Source: GCA-2733415 sp964276095
GTDB lineage: Bacteria > Bacteroidota > Bacteroidia > Flavobacteriales > Flavobacteriaceae
Direction of reading: 5' to 3'
DNA: 64,000 nt
Assembly: GCA_964276095.1 (NCBI GenBank)
Contig: CAXYDR010000003.1
Location: forward strand, 930,001 to 994,000
In this document: one piece after another, positions 36,134 to 46,343 of the stretch
How the letters are laid out: every line of letters begins with the position of its first letter
How positions within the stretch are numbered: position 1 is the stretch's first letter
Translations under genes and position numbers: made by a program
Notes under the pieces: model-generated
What the model saw: the letters and a program-made list of their open reading frames with translations, nothing else
What the model was told of the DNA's origin: nothing
Databases searched by the model: none

Positions 36134-36620
36134 ATTTTGGGTTATTATAATCGTTTATAAAACGATGCTTATTAGTTAAAAAAAGTAAGAAATAGAAATT
36201 AACAATTGTTAATCTTTTTCATTGTTACGTAAAAGAAACGCACAGAAACCTATTTACCCTACCCCTTTAATTGGGTAATTGACCGTGAAATTAACAATTG
36301 TTTAACGTATACAAAATTTTATCGTCAAACTGTTAAAATACTCGCTCAAAGGAGGGTAACGTTTTTAATACCTTACTATTATTTGGTTATAATAATCAAA
36401 CTGGATTTAGAATTGAGAATGTGTAATAGTAAATAAAAGAGACTAATCTATTATAGATATTGAACTCCTTTTGAATACTTCACTTCATATTGAGTAAATA
36501 ACTTGATAACAGTAATCAGATGATAAAGTAAATTTCTAATCTCAATAGAAATGTGTAATTCGCTTGTTTACTTTATTTTTTCTAAATAAGTTGATTTTGT
36601 AAACTTTTTTCAGAACAGAG
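36134..36620. other. Intergenic region (about 490 bp) with paired palindromes
   Basis: No gene or RNA recognised. The notable parts are a perfect 14-bp palindrome TTAACAATTGTTAA at 36199-36212 and a near copy TTAACAATTGTTTAA at 36291-36305. Between them lies an ACCC...GGGT inverted pair (about 36261-36278). All are 65-175 bp upstream of the minus-strand operon that ends in the giant gene, so they could be operators. No TAnnTTTG box was found on the minus strand here. Confidence 0.45.
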
Positions 36621-36673
36621 TATTACAAATAAAAAAAGCCTCACAATTTGTGAGGCTTTTTTTATTTGTAATA
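36621..36673. terminator. Perfect 53-nt hairpin terminator
   Basis: The 26 bases from 36621 to 36646 are the exact reverse complement of 36648-36673, with a single T between. The GC-rich core is AAGCCTCACAA. It ends the 1684-residue gene on the minus strand and can work in both directions. Confidence 0.9.
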
Positions 36674-36679
36674 TTGGTA

Positions 36680-39600
36680 TTATCTTTTTAGAGAGAAATG
36701 CGCTTTGAACTCTTTTTGAGTACTATCATCTCCTTCTATGTACATAATTTTAAACCAGTAATCAGATGCCGGCATTTGAGTACCATTATACATTCCATCC
36801 CATCCTTCACTATCTGGATCTAATTGCTTTAACAATTTACCAAACCTGTCGAAAATGTAAATCTGTGATATTGGAATTCCTTCTTGACCAATAATTGCCC
36901 ATGTATCATTTACTCCATCACCGTTTGGTGTAAAGAAATGTGGGTAATCTATAATGGTAACATTCACATCTTCTGTCCAACAGTTTTCACCATCAGATAT
37001 TGTTACAATGTGAGTTCCTGGTAATACATTATCAAATGTTCCATCAGTTGTTGCTTCTGCTCCGTCTAAACTGTACCAGAATTCGATTCCCGGAATAGTT
37101 GATGTTGCTTCTGCTACTATTTGATGTGAATCTGCAAATGCAGTTGTAGTTACATTTCCGTTAAATCCATCAGGGACTCCTGATACTTCAATAGTAACGA
37201 CAGCTGACACATTGATACAATCAAAATCTGTAGGTCCTGAAGCTGAAACTGTATAGTCTCCAGATTCTGTAACCGTTAAACTTTGGTTTGTTGCTCCTGG
37301 AATTGTTACTCCGTTTAACATCCATTGGTAATCATATGGCGCTGCTGGTAAGGCATTAGCTGTTAATACAGGTAAATCGGTATTTGTTAATGGAACTCCA
37401 TTAGCATCTACACAAATTACATCTTTACTAGCAGTTATAGTAACTTCCGGTACAGGCACATATAATTCAAATGATACAATTGTATAACAACCGGTACTTG
37501 ATGCGTTAGCTATTCCTGAACCATCATTAATCACACTTACATAAATAGTTTGTGGATTAGCAATGTTATTATATGTTGCTGGATTTGTAATTGAACTTGT
37601 TCCAGCTTCTGCATCATCTATATTAGTATAGTATGCCGCAGATACACCACTTTCATTATTTAAAATTTGAGTTTCCCATAATGTTAAATCAAATGTTGCA
37701 ATTTGTTCTGAAATAGTTCCAGAACCATCAACGTTTCCGTCACATTCTTCCATCACTCCATTATTTCCTAATTGATCTTGGATATCTATCGTACTTAATG
37801 GTGTTGGATTTGGTGAAACTTCTAAATGCATTATTTCGATAGCATAACAACCTGTACTTGAATTATAAACCCTTGCAAATACTGATTGTGGGTTAAATTC
37901 ATTTTCATAAGATGTTGGAGTATCAATATATTCTGCTGCAGAAGTTGACCCAAAATCAGCTGCTGCTAAAGTGGTGTAAAAATCTACAGATACATCTGTT
38001 GCTCCATCTATTAAATGAGAATAATAAGGCTCTAATGTCAAATCAAAATCAAGTTTACCATCTGCACTATCGTCATCACATAAAACATATGGAGTATATA
38101 CTGTTGATGGCAATAAATCTACATGTAACGTTATTGCTTTTATTGTTGAACATCCAGTTCCTGGTATTGAAGGAACAGCTGTAGCGTCTCCAACATGTTC
38201 TACACTTACATAAATAAGCTGATCTGGTGTGCTTGTATTTTCATAAGCATTTGGATTTGGTATTATAGATCCAGGTACTGGATTTCCAGAAGCATCTACT
38301 TGAGTATAATAAGTAGCTGAATACTGGTTTAACACACTCGTATCTCCACTTGCATTATTTAATATTACAGTATATAAATGTGATTGTTCAAATGATGTTA
38401 AATCAAAAGACACAAATCCATCAGTAATATTAGGCTCTTCTTCACATTGTTTATAAACAAGATCCGTACTTGGTAATTCCGGACTATCGATTACCAATAA
38501 AGTAATTGGTACCAATGTATAACAATCTAAAGGAGATGTAAATCCATCTAAAGTTAATTGAGCGTAGATCACTTGTGTGTATCCTGTCCCACTTCCATCT
38601 GTATCAACATTTTGATATAAAGTTGAAGTGTTAATTGCTCCTACACCTAAATCTGCTTCTCCTGTAGTTTCAAAGAATTCTACACTAACTCCACTGATTC
38701 CACTTGTTACAGCAGTTTCTAAAGTTGTTAAGTCGAAAAATCCGAATCCATCATTATCAGTATCACAATATGTTAATGCAGGCAATGGTGCTAATGGTCC
38801 TTGAGGAGCAGTAACTACTTCGAGCATTAATGGCGTATTGCTAATACAACCAGTAACAACATTCTCTATACTAACATATACTTCTTGTGGATTAATAGTA
38901 TTTGTAAAGTGAGCCGGGTCAGTAATCAAACTTGGGCCTGAACCCGCTAAAGCTTCTGACTCTATAGTATAATATGAAACCATTAAGCCAGTGGCTCCAT
39001 TAATAATTTCATTAGCACTCTGAGTAAGGTTAAATTCTGTAAAACCATCCTGAATAAGGTCTTCACACATATTCATCGGATCAGGATTTACAATAACTGG
39101 ATTAGAGTTTACAATTAAATTAACAGACATTGAAGTAGTATAACAACCTGTGTTATTATTCTCTGCCCTTATAAACAATGTAGTTGAAACTGACGAATAA
39201 GGATTTGCTAATATATTAGATCCCAATTCAGCTTGAGGTTGTGTTTCATGATAAGTAATAGTTACATCCATAGCTCCATTTAAAGCTTGAACAGTTGCAT
39301 TACTTAAATCGAAATCAGCTGAACTTGTATCACTACAACTCAAAACATCATTTATACTATTATGAATAGGTAATGGGTTTACCGTTAAAACAATATGCTC
39401 ACCTAGCCCTAAACACCCATTAAGATCTTGACTATCTACCCTTACCCAAATTCTTTGAATATTAGGAGAATTCGTGTTCTGATGATTACTTATATCTGGA
39501 ATAGCATTAGTTTCTGCTAAAGCATCGGCTTCATTTTCATAATAACTAATTAAAATACTTACTGATGCCGGAAAAATTGAAGTGATTTGTACTTCTGCTG

Positions 39601-41734
39601 AGCTAAAATCAAATGTTGTAATACCGTCATAATCATCATCACATTCCGAATATAAGTACTCTGTTGCTACTGGAATAGAACTTGTTCCTACCAATAAATC
39701 TACTTCTCCGTAACTAACACAACCCTTATCATTTGTTACACTGGCATAAACAGACACTCCAGTAGTACTCTGAAAACTTGTTGAGTTAGGTATTGCTAAA
39801 CTAGAATTTCCACTTTGAGCATCGGCTAACGAGTTATAATATACAAACAACTCGTTTACAGAATTGGTAGATAACAAAACATTCGCTTCATTTAAGTTAA
39901 AACTAACACTTCCGTTTGAATCTGTATCGCATTGTTCTAATGACACTGGAGAAGTTACAACCGGAAGCGGATTCACATTTAATGCTACTGGTACAGAATT
40001 TACACAACCTGTATCTGAATTTAAAAGACGAATATAAATGATCTCTCCTACTGAAGAATACGCAGTAGCAATTGGGTTATTCCCTGAAAGTGCTTCAACA
40101 TTATTTGAGTGATAAGATATCACTGAAACAGTTGGTAATTGACCAACAAGAGCTGCTGCATTTGCATCAGATAAAGTAAAATCACTTATCCCATCAACTG
40201 GATCAAAACATGACTCCAAGGAAATACTTGCGTTTATTATAGGAAGAGGTAATACAGTTACAATAGCTTCTCCTAAAAACGGACAATCTCCATTATTTGG
40301 GTTTATTTCAACTAAATAAGTTCCACCTGCTGTAATATCAACCAAATTAAAAGTTGTATTAGTAATTGAGTTCCCATCTAGTGTCCAAGTATAGGTAGCG
40401 CCAACAATATCTTCGGCAGCTAATGTAAATGTTTCGTTCTCACATAAGCTCAACGTATTCGTAACTAATGTTGGATCATTGTCATTATTAATAATATCTA
40501 CTTTTTCTGCAAAAAGAGATTGTATAAATGGTGGTAATCCTATTCTTGACAATTCATTGACTCCTGTAGTAGGAATATTTAAAGCTACTCCTTGCTCAAC
40601 ATAATTAGCAGCTGTTCCAATTTCTTCTGGATCATTTATCACACCTAAAAAAGGACCACTACCTTGATTAAAATTATACAAAGCTCTATAAATTTTACCG
40701 TCTGGCCCTAATTGTAAAGCTCCGTGAGCATATTGAGTACTTGTATTAATTACAGCTTCTGTTGAAATAATATTTGGGCTAGTTAAATCAAATTGTACTA
40801 ACGATGAATTAAACGACGGGTCATTAACTGTAGTATATAATCTATCTCCACTTCTTGAAAACTCAACCCCGTAAGGATTATTCCCTTTATTTCTAGGATA
40901 CACCTCTAATTCGTTAGAAACCACACCTGTTGTAATATCAAAATCATATAGAAATACACCACCTGGTGCACTACCACCTGTACTAGTAGCGAAGTTACTA
41001 TGTGCAACAGCTAATTTACTTCCGTCTGGCGAGCTTTTTATGTATCCAATAGCATTTCTCCTATATCCACTTACAGGCACAGATACTGGAGAATTACTCA
41101 CTACTGGTGTTCCATTTACACCTGTAGATGAAACTTTAAAACTATAAAACTTATTCGTAAAATGAGTAATCACCCAAAAAGAAGAACAATCGCCACTTCT
41201 TACAGCAGTAATTTTCTCTGAACACTTGTATTTATTCTCTTGACTATTCGAAGGGTTATATGTAATTAATGGAATGTTTTTCTGAGTAGCAATAACTTCT
41301 CCATCTCCACCACTTAGTGACATATCTACAACTGAAAAGTTTAAACCATGGTTTGTCGCAGCTGTTTCATCATGATGAGGCTCATCAACTGTAAACACGT
41401 AGTAGATGTTACTATTTCCAGGACTTGGAACAATTAATCCAGAAGAAGTACTTGAAGGATCGCCATTTAAACCTGTTCCATTAGGCATTACTTGATGGTT
41501 TTTATTCCAGACTCTTATCCCGTCTGTATAAAACAATAAGTTACCTGAAGCATCAGAAATTGAAGCACTACCTTCAGTAGTATTAACTTTTCCATTCTCA
41601 ATAGCAACTGCAGTTCCTGTAGTAAAACTGACGCCTGCATTTCCTCCAAAAAACCAATTATTAGCTTCACCTTGTCCAAAGGAAGAGCTGCAAACAAAAA
41701 CGAATAGTATTCCGAATAAGTAATTTTTCAACAT
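36680..41734 (-). CDS. Large secreted multidomain protein with T9SS type B C-terminal domain
   Basis: A 1684-residue secreted protein. Signal peptide (1-20, ending SSFGQ); a propeller-like N-terminal domain (about 22-410; NWFFGGNAGVSFTTGT, LFYTDGIRVWNKNHQVMPNG, then blades with GYIKSSPDGSKLAVAH and YGVEFSRSGDRLYTTV); an Ig-like module (about 425-500, GATYTWTLDGN); about ten modules of the CDxDxDG...F(D/N)L type; a second Ig-like module (YDYQWMLNGVTIPGAT); and a sorting domain with FFTPNGDGVNDTWAI at about 1590-1684. The last 450 residues are closely similar to the end of the 4066-residue protein, so the two are tandem paralogues. The propeller may bind a ligand. No PorP/SprF gene is adjacent. 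Confidence 0.92.
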   Translation of the reverse strand: MLKNYLFGILFVFVCSSSFGQGEANNWFFGGNAGVSFTTGTAVAIENGKVNTTEGSASISDASGNLLFYTDGIRVWNKNHQVMPNGTGLNGDPSSTSSGLIVPSPGNSNIYYVFTVDEPHHDETAATNHGLNFSVVDMSLSGGDGEVIATQKNIPLITYNPSNSQENKYKCSEKITAVRSGDCSSFWVITHFTNKFYSFKVSSTGVNGTPVVSNSPVSVPVSGYRRNAIGYIKSSPDGSKLAVAHSNFATSTGGSAPGGVFLYDFDITTGVVSNELEVYPRNKGNNPYGVEFSRSGDRLYTTVNDPSFNSSLVQFDLTSPNIISTEAVINTSTQYAHGALQLGPDGKIYRALYNFNQGSGPFLGVINDPEEIGTAANYVEQGVALNIPTTGVNELSRIGLPPFIQSLFAEKVDIINNDNDPTLVTNTLSLCENETFTLAAEDIVGATYTWTLDGNSITNTTFNLVDITAGGTYLVEINPNNGDCPFLGEAIVTVLPLPIINASISLESCFDPVDGISDFTLSDANAAALVGQLPTVSVISYHSNNVEALSGNNPIATAYSSVGEIIYIRLLNSDTGCVNSVPVALNVNPLPVVTSPVSLEQCDTDSNGSVSFNLNEANVLLSTNSVNELFVYYNSLADAQSGNSSLAIPNSTSFQSTTGVSVYASVTNDKGCVSYGEVDLLVGTSSIPVATEYLYSECDDDYDGITTFDFSSAEVQITSIFPASVSILISYYENEADALAETNAIPDISNHQNTNSPNIQRIWVRVDSQDLNGCLGLGEHIVLTVNPLPIHNSINDVLSCSDTSSADFDLSNATVQALNGAMDVTITYHETQPQAELGSNILANPYSSVSTTLFIRAENNNTGCYTTSMSVNLIVNSNPVIVNPDPMNMCEDLIQDGFTEFNLTQSANEIINGATGLMVSYYTIESEALAGSGPSLITDPAHFTNTINPQEVYVSIENVVTGCISNTPLMLEVVTAPQGPLAPLPALTYCDTDNDGFGFFDLTTLETAVTSGISGVSVEFFETTGEADLGVGAINTSTLYQNVDTDGSGTGYTQVIYAQLTLDGFTSPLDCYTLVPITLLVIDSPELPSTDLVYKQCEEEPNITDGFVSFDLTSFEQSHLYTVILNNASGDTSVLNQYSATYYTQVDASGNPVPGSIIPNPNAYENTSTPDQLIYVSVEHVGDATAVPSIPGTGCSTIKAITLHVDLLPSTVYTPYVLCDDDSADGKLDFDLTLEPYYSHLIDGATDVSVDFYTTLAAADFGSTSAAEYIDTPTSYENEFNPQSVFARVYNSSTGCYAIEIMHLEVSPNPTPLSTIDIQDQLGNNGVMEECDGNVDGSGTISEQIATFDLTLWETQILNNESGVSAAYYTNIDDAEAGTSSITNPATYNNIANPQTIYVSVINDGSGIANASSTGCYTIVSFELYVPVPEVTITASKDVICVDANGVPLTNTDLPVLTANALPAAPYDYQWMLNGVTIPGATNQSLTVTESGDYTVSASGPTDFDCINVSAVVTIEVSGVPDGFNGNVTTTAFADSHQIVAEATSTIPGIEFWYSLDGAEATTDGTFDNVLPGTHIVTISDGENCWTEDVNVTIIDYPHFFTPNGDGVNDTWAIIGQEGIPISQIYIFDRFGKLLKQLDPDSEGWDGMYNGTQMPASDYWFKIMYIEGDDSTQKEFKAHFSLKR

Positions 41735-41817
41735 TATATATAAAATTAAGTAAGTACCATTAAAACGCTAAAATACGATTAAACCCTACCTTAGTCGAAA
41801 AAAAATGCGCTTTAACG

Positions 41818-41856
41818 AAAAAAAAAGCCTTTTCAAGTAAATGAAAAGGCTTTTTA
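41818..41856 (-). terminator. Terminator of rplU-rpmA operon
   Basis: Arms AAAAAGCCTTTTCA and TGAAAAGGCTTTTT enclose the loop AGTAAA, 20 nt beyond the rpmA stop. Confidence 0.88.
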
Positions 41857-41875
41857 ATATTGAGGATTGTTACTA

Positions 41876-42136
41876 TTAAGCTTCGAAAGGCACAATAGAT
41901 ACATAAGACTTATCGTCTCTTTTCTTTGTGAATTTTACAAGACCATCAACTTTAGCATGTAAAGTATGATCTTTTCCCATGTACACGTTTTCACCTGGGT
42001 TATGTGTTGTTCCTCTTTGTCTGATTATGATGTTCCCTGCAATAGCAGCTTGTCCTCCAAAAATCTTAACACCTAAACGTTTTGATTCCGATTCTCTACC
42101 ATTCTTAGAACTACCAACTCCTTTTTTATGAGCCAT
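41876..42136 (-). CDS. rpmA: 50S ribosomal protein L27
   Basis: An 86-residue L27, which reaches the peptidyl-transferase centre of the large subunit. The start MAHKKGVGSSKNGRESESKR and the motif GGQAAIAGNIIIRQRGTTHN, then NPGENVYMGKDHTLHA, are diagnostic. It begins directly with the mature-type MAHKKG sequence and lacks the cleavable N-terminal extension known from Firmicutes. It is 26 nt downstream of rplU, the usual order. Confidence 0.97.
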   Translation of the reverse strand: MAHKKGVGSSKNGRESESKRLGVKIFGGQAAIAGNIIIRQRGTTHNPGENVYMGKDHTLHAKVDGLVKFTKKRDDKSYVSIVPFEA

Positions 42137-42162
42137 CTCTTTAAGGTTTTATTAGTTAATAA

Positions 42163-42642
42163 TTATTTAGATAACGCAGCTACTAAGTCTGCTTTTTTCA
42201 TAGAAGAAATTCCTTCTACTCCTTGAGCTTTAGCCATTTCTTTTAATTCAGCTACGGTTTTCGCGCTTAAATCATTAGAAGGTGCATCAACTTTTTTTGC
42301 TTCTTTTTTCGGTGCTGCTTTTTTAGCTCCAGAAGCTGAAATGCTTTCAATTAAGATTTCAGTAAGGTATTGTCTGTGTCCATTCTTAACACGGTAACCT
42401 TTTCTTCTTTTCTTTTTGAAAACGATAACTTTGTCACCTTTAAGGTGTCTTAAAACTTTCACTTCAACAGAAGCTCCGTTTATAGCTGGGGCGCCTATAG
42501 TAACTTCTCCATCGTTGTCTAATAAAAGAACATTATCAAAAGAAACATTGTCTCCTTCTTCTGCTCCTAAACGATGAACAAATACTTTTTGGTCTTGTGC
42601 AACTTTAAATTGCTGCCCTGCTATTTCTACAATTGCGTACAT
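42163..42642 (-). CDS. rplU: 50S ribosomal protein L21 with C-terminal helix-extension-helix tail
   Basis: A 159-residue L21. Residues 1 to about 103 are the canonical protein (MYAIVEIAGQQFKVAQDQKV, VIVFKKKRRKGYRVKNGHRQ). An Ala/Lys-rich linker (about 105-122) follows, then a HeH/SAP-like module (LSAKTVAELKEMAKAQGVEG, ISSMKKADLVAAL). This extension is common in Bacteroidetes L21 and absent from E. coli. Its role is unknown; nucleic-acid contact is plausible. It is the first gene of the rplU-rpmA operon, with a good promoter at 42685-42714. Confidence 0.96.
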   Translation of the reverse strand: MYAIVEIAGQQFKVAQDQKVFVHRLGAEEGDNVSFDNVLLLDNDGEVTIGAPAINGASVEVKVLRHLKGDKVIVFKKKRRKGYRVKNGHRQYLTEILIESISASGAKKAAPKKEAKKVDAPSNDLSAKTVAELKEMAKAQGVEGISSMKKADLVAALSK

Positions 42643-42684
42643 AGCGTAACGTATTTTAATTAATTGTTAAAAAATAATTGAGTG

Positions 42685-42714
42685 CAAATGTACGTTTAAT
42701 TCACTAAACAACAA
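42685..42714 (-). promoter_or_regulatory. Promoter of rplU-rpmA
   Basis: On the minus strand, TTG (42712-42714) and TACATTTG (42685-42692) are 19 nt apart, both matching the Bacteroidetes consensus. Confidence 0.75.
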
Positions 42715-42887
42715 ATTGTAAAGCATTATTTATACATTTAATACTAAGCTAAAATAAAGACTACTCTATATAAGGTTATCTTGGTTATATAAACGGGCTA
42801 CTTTTATAGCCATTCAAAATTACTAATTGTTATTTACACATTACTAATGTATCTTCGTATTCTTATTACATTATAACACTACATCTT

Positions 42888-45800
42888 GTGAGTAAACAAC
42901 AACTTTTAGCTGTTTTTGATGATTCATCTCAAACAAAGCAGCTTATCGAACGTTTGTCAGTCCCTAAATCAGATACAAAAATCTCTAATTTAGTGGGTTC
43001 GTCATTTTCATTTGTCATTTCTAACCTATTTAAAAGCATTGAAACGCCTATCCTATTAATATTGGAAGACAAGGAAGAAGCTGCTTTTTATTTAAACGAT
43101 CTGGAATTATTTTTAAATGATAAAGACGTTTTGTTTTATCCAGGGAGTTATCGCCGACCATATCAATTGGAAGAAACCGATAACGCCAATGTATTATTAC
43201 GTGCTGAAGTTTTAAACAGAATTAATTCTCGTAAAAAACCCGCTTTAATAGTTACTTATCCTGAGGCATTATTCGAGAAAGTAGTTACTAAAAAGGAGCT
43301 CGATAAAAACACACTGAAAATTGCAGTTGACGATACCATATCTATAGATTTTATAAATGAGGTATTGTTTACTTATAAATTTAAACGAGTAGATTTTGTT
43401 GTAGAACCAGGAGAATTTTCTGTACGTGGAGGAATTGTAGATGTATTTTCATATTCAAACGATGAACCTTATAGGATAGAATTTTTTGGAGATGATGTAG
43501 ACAGCATCCGAACTTTTGATGTAGAAACACAATTATCACAGGAGCAGCTAAAGAAAATCAGTGTCATCCCAAATGTAGAGAACAAAGAGTCAAAGGAAAA
43601 TAGAGAAAGTTTTTTAAAATACATTTCTTCTAAGACTACTGTAATTGTCAAGAACAAAGAGCTATTTGCAGGAAAAGTCGACAAGTTATTCTCAAAAGCA
43701 ATTGAAGCTTTTGCTAAACTTGATAGTGAAGTACGTCATTCCGAACCAGAACAACTTTTTTGTACTGCCAACTTATTACTAAAGCAACTTAAAGGCTATA
43801 GTTCCATAGAGCTAGCAAAAAGCAATAACTCTGATATTGCCTATCATATAAAACCTCAGCCATCATTTAATAAACAATTTGACTTATTAATTGAAGACTT
43901 AAACAAGAATACCGCAGACGGATTTACCAACTATATAGCCTGTTCCAACCAGCAACAAGCAAAACGCTTTAAAGATATTTTTGACGACGTTGAGCAAGAA
44001 GTGGTTTATAAAACTGTTGTCCTACCGTTATACCAAGGATTTATTGATTTAGATAGCAAAACAGTTTGTTATACCGATCATCAGATTTTTGAGCGCTATC
44101 ATAAGTTTCATTTAAAAAACGGATACGCCAAAAAGCAAGCCATCACCTTAAAGGAATTAACGCAATTACAAAAAGGCGATTATGTTACACATATTGATCA
44201 TGGAATAGGACGTTTTGCAGGATTGCAAAAAATTGATGTTGAAGGAAGTCAACAGGAAGCCATAAAAATGATCTATGGAGAGCGTGACATTTTATATGTA
44301 AGCATTCATTCATTACACAAAATATCAAAGTACTCTGGGAAAGACGGTAAAGCACCAAAAATGTTTAAACTGGGTTCTGGAACTTGGAAGAAATTAAAAG
44401 AAAAAACGAAGAGTCGCGTTAAGCACATTGCGTTTAACTTAATAAAGCTTTATGCCAAAAGGCGCGAGCAAAAAGGATATCAATACGCACCCGATTCGTA
44501 TTTACAGCATGAGTTAGAAGCATCGTTTATGTATGAAGATACTCCTGATCAGTATACTGCTACACAAGATGTAAAGTCTGATATGGAAAGTGAACGACCA
44601 ATGGACAGGTTAGTCTGTGGTGATGTTGGTTTTGGAAAAACGGAAGTTGCTATTCGTGCAGCTTTTAAAGCAGTTGATAATAGCAAACAAGTAGCTATTT
44701 TAGTACCAACAACCATTCTAGCATTCCAACATTTTAAAACATTTACGGAACGTTTGAAGGATATGCCTGTAAATGTTGGATATATCAACCGATTCAGAAC
44801 CGCAAAGCAAAAATCAGAGACTTTAAAACAATTAGAAGAAGGAAAATTGGATATCATTATTGGTACCCACCAACTAGCGGGAGATAAAGTAAAATTTAAA
44901 GATTTAGGATTATTAATTGTTGATGAAGAACAGAAGTTTGGTGTTTCAGTAAAAGAGAAATTAAAAACGATTAAGGAAAATGTAGATACCTTAACATTAA
45001 CTGCTACGCCAATACCAAGGACTTTACAATTCTCCTTAATGGCGGCGCGTGATTTAAGTACGATTAACACGCCACCACCAAACCGATACCCTATTGAAAC
45101 ACATGTAATTCGTTTTAGTGAGGATATGATTCGTGATGCTATTTCCTATGAAATACAACGTGGTGGACAAGTGTATTTTGTACACAACCGAATTGAAAAC
45201 ATTAAGGAAGTAGCTGGATTAATACAACGTTTAGTACCTGATGCTAAAGTAGCTATTGGTCACGGACAAATGGATGGTAAAAAATTAGAGCAGTTGATGT
45301 TGGCTTTTATGAATGGTGAATTTGATGTGTTGGTAGCGACTACTATTATTGAATCTGGGTTGGATGTTCCAAATGCCAATACAATATTTATCAATAATGC
45401 TAATAATTTCGGTTTGTCGGATTTACACCAAATGCGTGGTAGAGTTGGTAGAAGTAATAAAAAAGCCTTCTGTTACTTTATTACGCCTCCTGATACTGTT
45501 ATGACGGATGATGCGCGCAAACGTATTCAAGCATTGGAATTGCATTCTGATTTAGGAAGCGGATTTAACATTGCCATGAAGGATTTAGAAATTCGTGGTG
45601 CTGGAGATATTCTTGGTGGTGAGCAAAGTGGTTTTATTAATGAAATTGGTTTTGCTACCTATCAGAAAATATTAAATGAGGCTATTGATGAACTAAAAGA
45701 TAATGAATTCAAGGAACTCTATGATGAAGTAGATGATGCTACCGATAAGGTATTTGTAAAAGATACTCAAATAGATTCCGACTTTGAGTTGTTATTCCCT

Positions 45801-46214
45801 GATGATTATATCAATAATATTACGGAGCGATTGACTTTATATAACAAGTTAGGAGAATTAAAAACAGAAGCCGAGTTAGTACAGTACGAAAAGGAATTAG
45901 TAGACCGTTTTGGAGAACTACCAACCCAAGCAGTGGACTTATTAGATTCTGTGCGGATTAAATGGGTTGCTGCTAACATTGGTTTAGAGAAAATTGTTAT
46001 GAAGCAAAACCGCTTGATTGGGTATTTTATTTCTGATCAGAACTCTAGTTTTTACCAAAGCCCACAATTTACCAAAGTATTGCAGTTTGTTCAAACACAC
46101 AAAACTTTCTGTAAAATGAAGGAAAAACAGACTAAAAACGGATTACGCTTATTACTAACTTTCGAAAACATTAAAAGCACTAGTAAAGCGTTAGAGGTAT
46201 TGAGTAAATTTTAG
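42888..46214 (+). CDS. mfd: Transcription-repair coupling factor
   Basis: A 1108-residue Mfd, the translocase that removes stalled RNA polymerase at DNA lesions and recruits UvrA. The N-terminal UvrB-like part contains FYPGSYRRPYQLEETDNANV and EPGEFSVRGGIVDVFSYSND. The RNAP-interacting CarD-like module starts near residue 430 with KGDYVTHIDHGIGRFAGLQK. The helicase motifs are GDVGFGKTEVA (Walker A, near 578), DEEQKFG (Walker B), TLTATPIPRTL and QMRGRVGRS. The C-terminal TRCF domain ends TSKALEVLSKF. The start is GTG at 42888. A diverged copy of the last codons lies 2.06 kb downstream at 48273-48311. Confidence 0.96.
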   Translation: MSKQQLLAVFDDSSQTKQLIERLSVPKSDTKISNLVGSSFSFVISNLFKSIETPILLILEDKEEAAFYLNDLELFLNDKDVLFYPGSYRRPYQLEETDNANVLLRAEVLNRINSRKKPALIVTYPEALFEKVVTKKELDKNTLKIAVDDTISIDFINEVLFTYKFKRVDFVVEPGEFSVRGGIVDVFSYSNDEPYRIEFFGDDVDSIRTFDVETQLSQEQLKKISVIPNVENKESKENRESFLKYISSKTTVIVKNKELFAGKVDKLFSKAIEAFAKLDSEVRHSEPEQLFCTANLLLKQLKGYSSIELAKSNNSDIAYHIKPQPSFNKQFDLLIEDLNKNTADGFTNYIACSNQQQAKRFKDIFDDVEQEVVYKTVVLPLYQGFIDLDSKTVCYTDHQIFERYHKFHLKNGYAKKQAITLKELTQLQKGDYVTHIDHGIGRFAGLQKIDVEGSQQEAIKMIYGERDILYVSIHSLHKISKYSGKDGKAPKMFKLGSGTWKKLKEKTKSRVKHIAFNLIKLYAKRREQKGYQYAPDSYLQHELEASFMYEDTPDQYTATQDVKSDMESERPMDRLVCGDVGFGKTEVAIRAAFKAVDNSKQVAILVPTTILAFQHFKTFTERLKDMPVNVGYINRFRTAKQKSETLKQLEEGKLDIIIGTHQLAGDKVKFKDLGLLIVDEEQKFGVSVKEKLKTIKENVDTLTLTATPIPRTLQFSLMAARDLSTINTPPPNRYPIETHVIRFSEDMIRDAISYEIQRGGQVYFVHNRIENIKEVAGLIQRLVPDAKVAIGHGQMDGKKLEQLMLAFMNGEFDVLVATTIIESGLDVPNANTIFINNANNFGLSDLHQMRGRVGRSNKKAFCYFITPPDTVMTDDARKRIQALELHSDLGSGFNIAMKDLEIRGAGDILGGEQSGFINEIGFATYQKILNEAIDELKDNEFKELYDEVDDATDKVFVKDTQIDSDFELLFPDDYINNITERLTLYNKLGELKTEAELVQYEKELVDRFGELPTQAVDLLDSVRIKWVAANIGLEKIVMKQNRLIGYFISDQNSSFYQSPQFTKVLQFVQTHKTFCKMKEKQTKNGLRLLLTFENIKSTSKALEVLSKF

Positions 46215-46282
46215 TTTACACCAATATTTTACTTCAAAAGAGCTTCTACGGAAAACAATATGATTCTATTTTTTAAAAATAA

Positions 46283-46311
46283 AAAAAGCCTTACCAAAAG
46301 GTAAGGCTTTA
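46283..46311. terminator. Terminator after mfd
   Basis: Arms AAAGCCTTACC and GGTAAGGCTTT enclose the loop AAAA. It sits between mfd and the convergent gene at 46344 and probably serves both. Confidence 0.85.
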
Positions 46312-46343
46312 CTACTATAGAAACTGGTTGCTTTTTCTTACAA

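Noticed and set aside
36134..36620. tRNA or small RNA in the large intergenic gap
   Set aside because: No cloverleaf or T-loop consensus was found on either strand; only palindromes were seen.
44549..45070. Minus-strand open frame of 173 codons opposite mfd
   Set aside because: It lies opposite the conserved helicase motifs of mfd, has no family signal and is a shadow frame.
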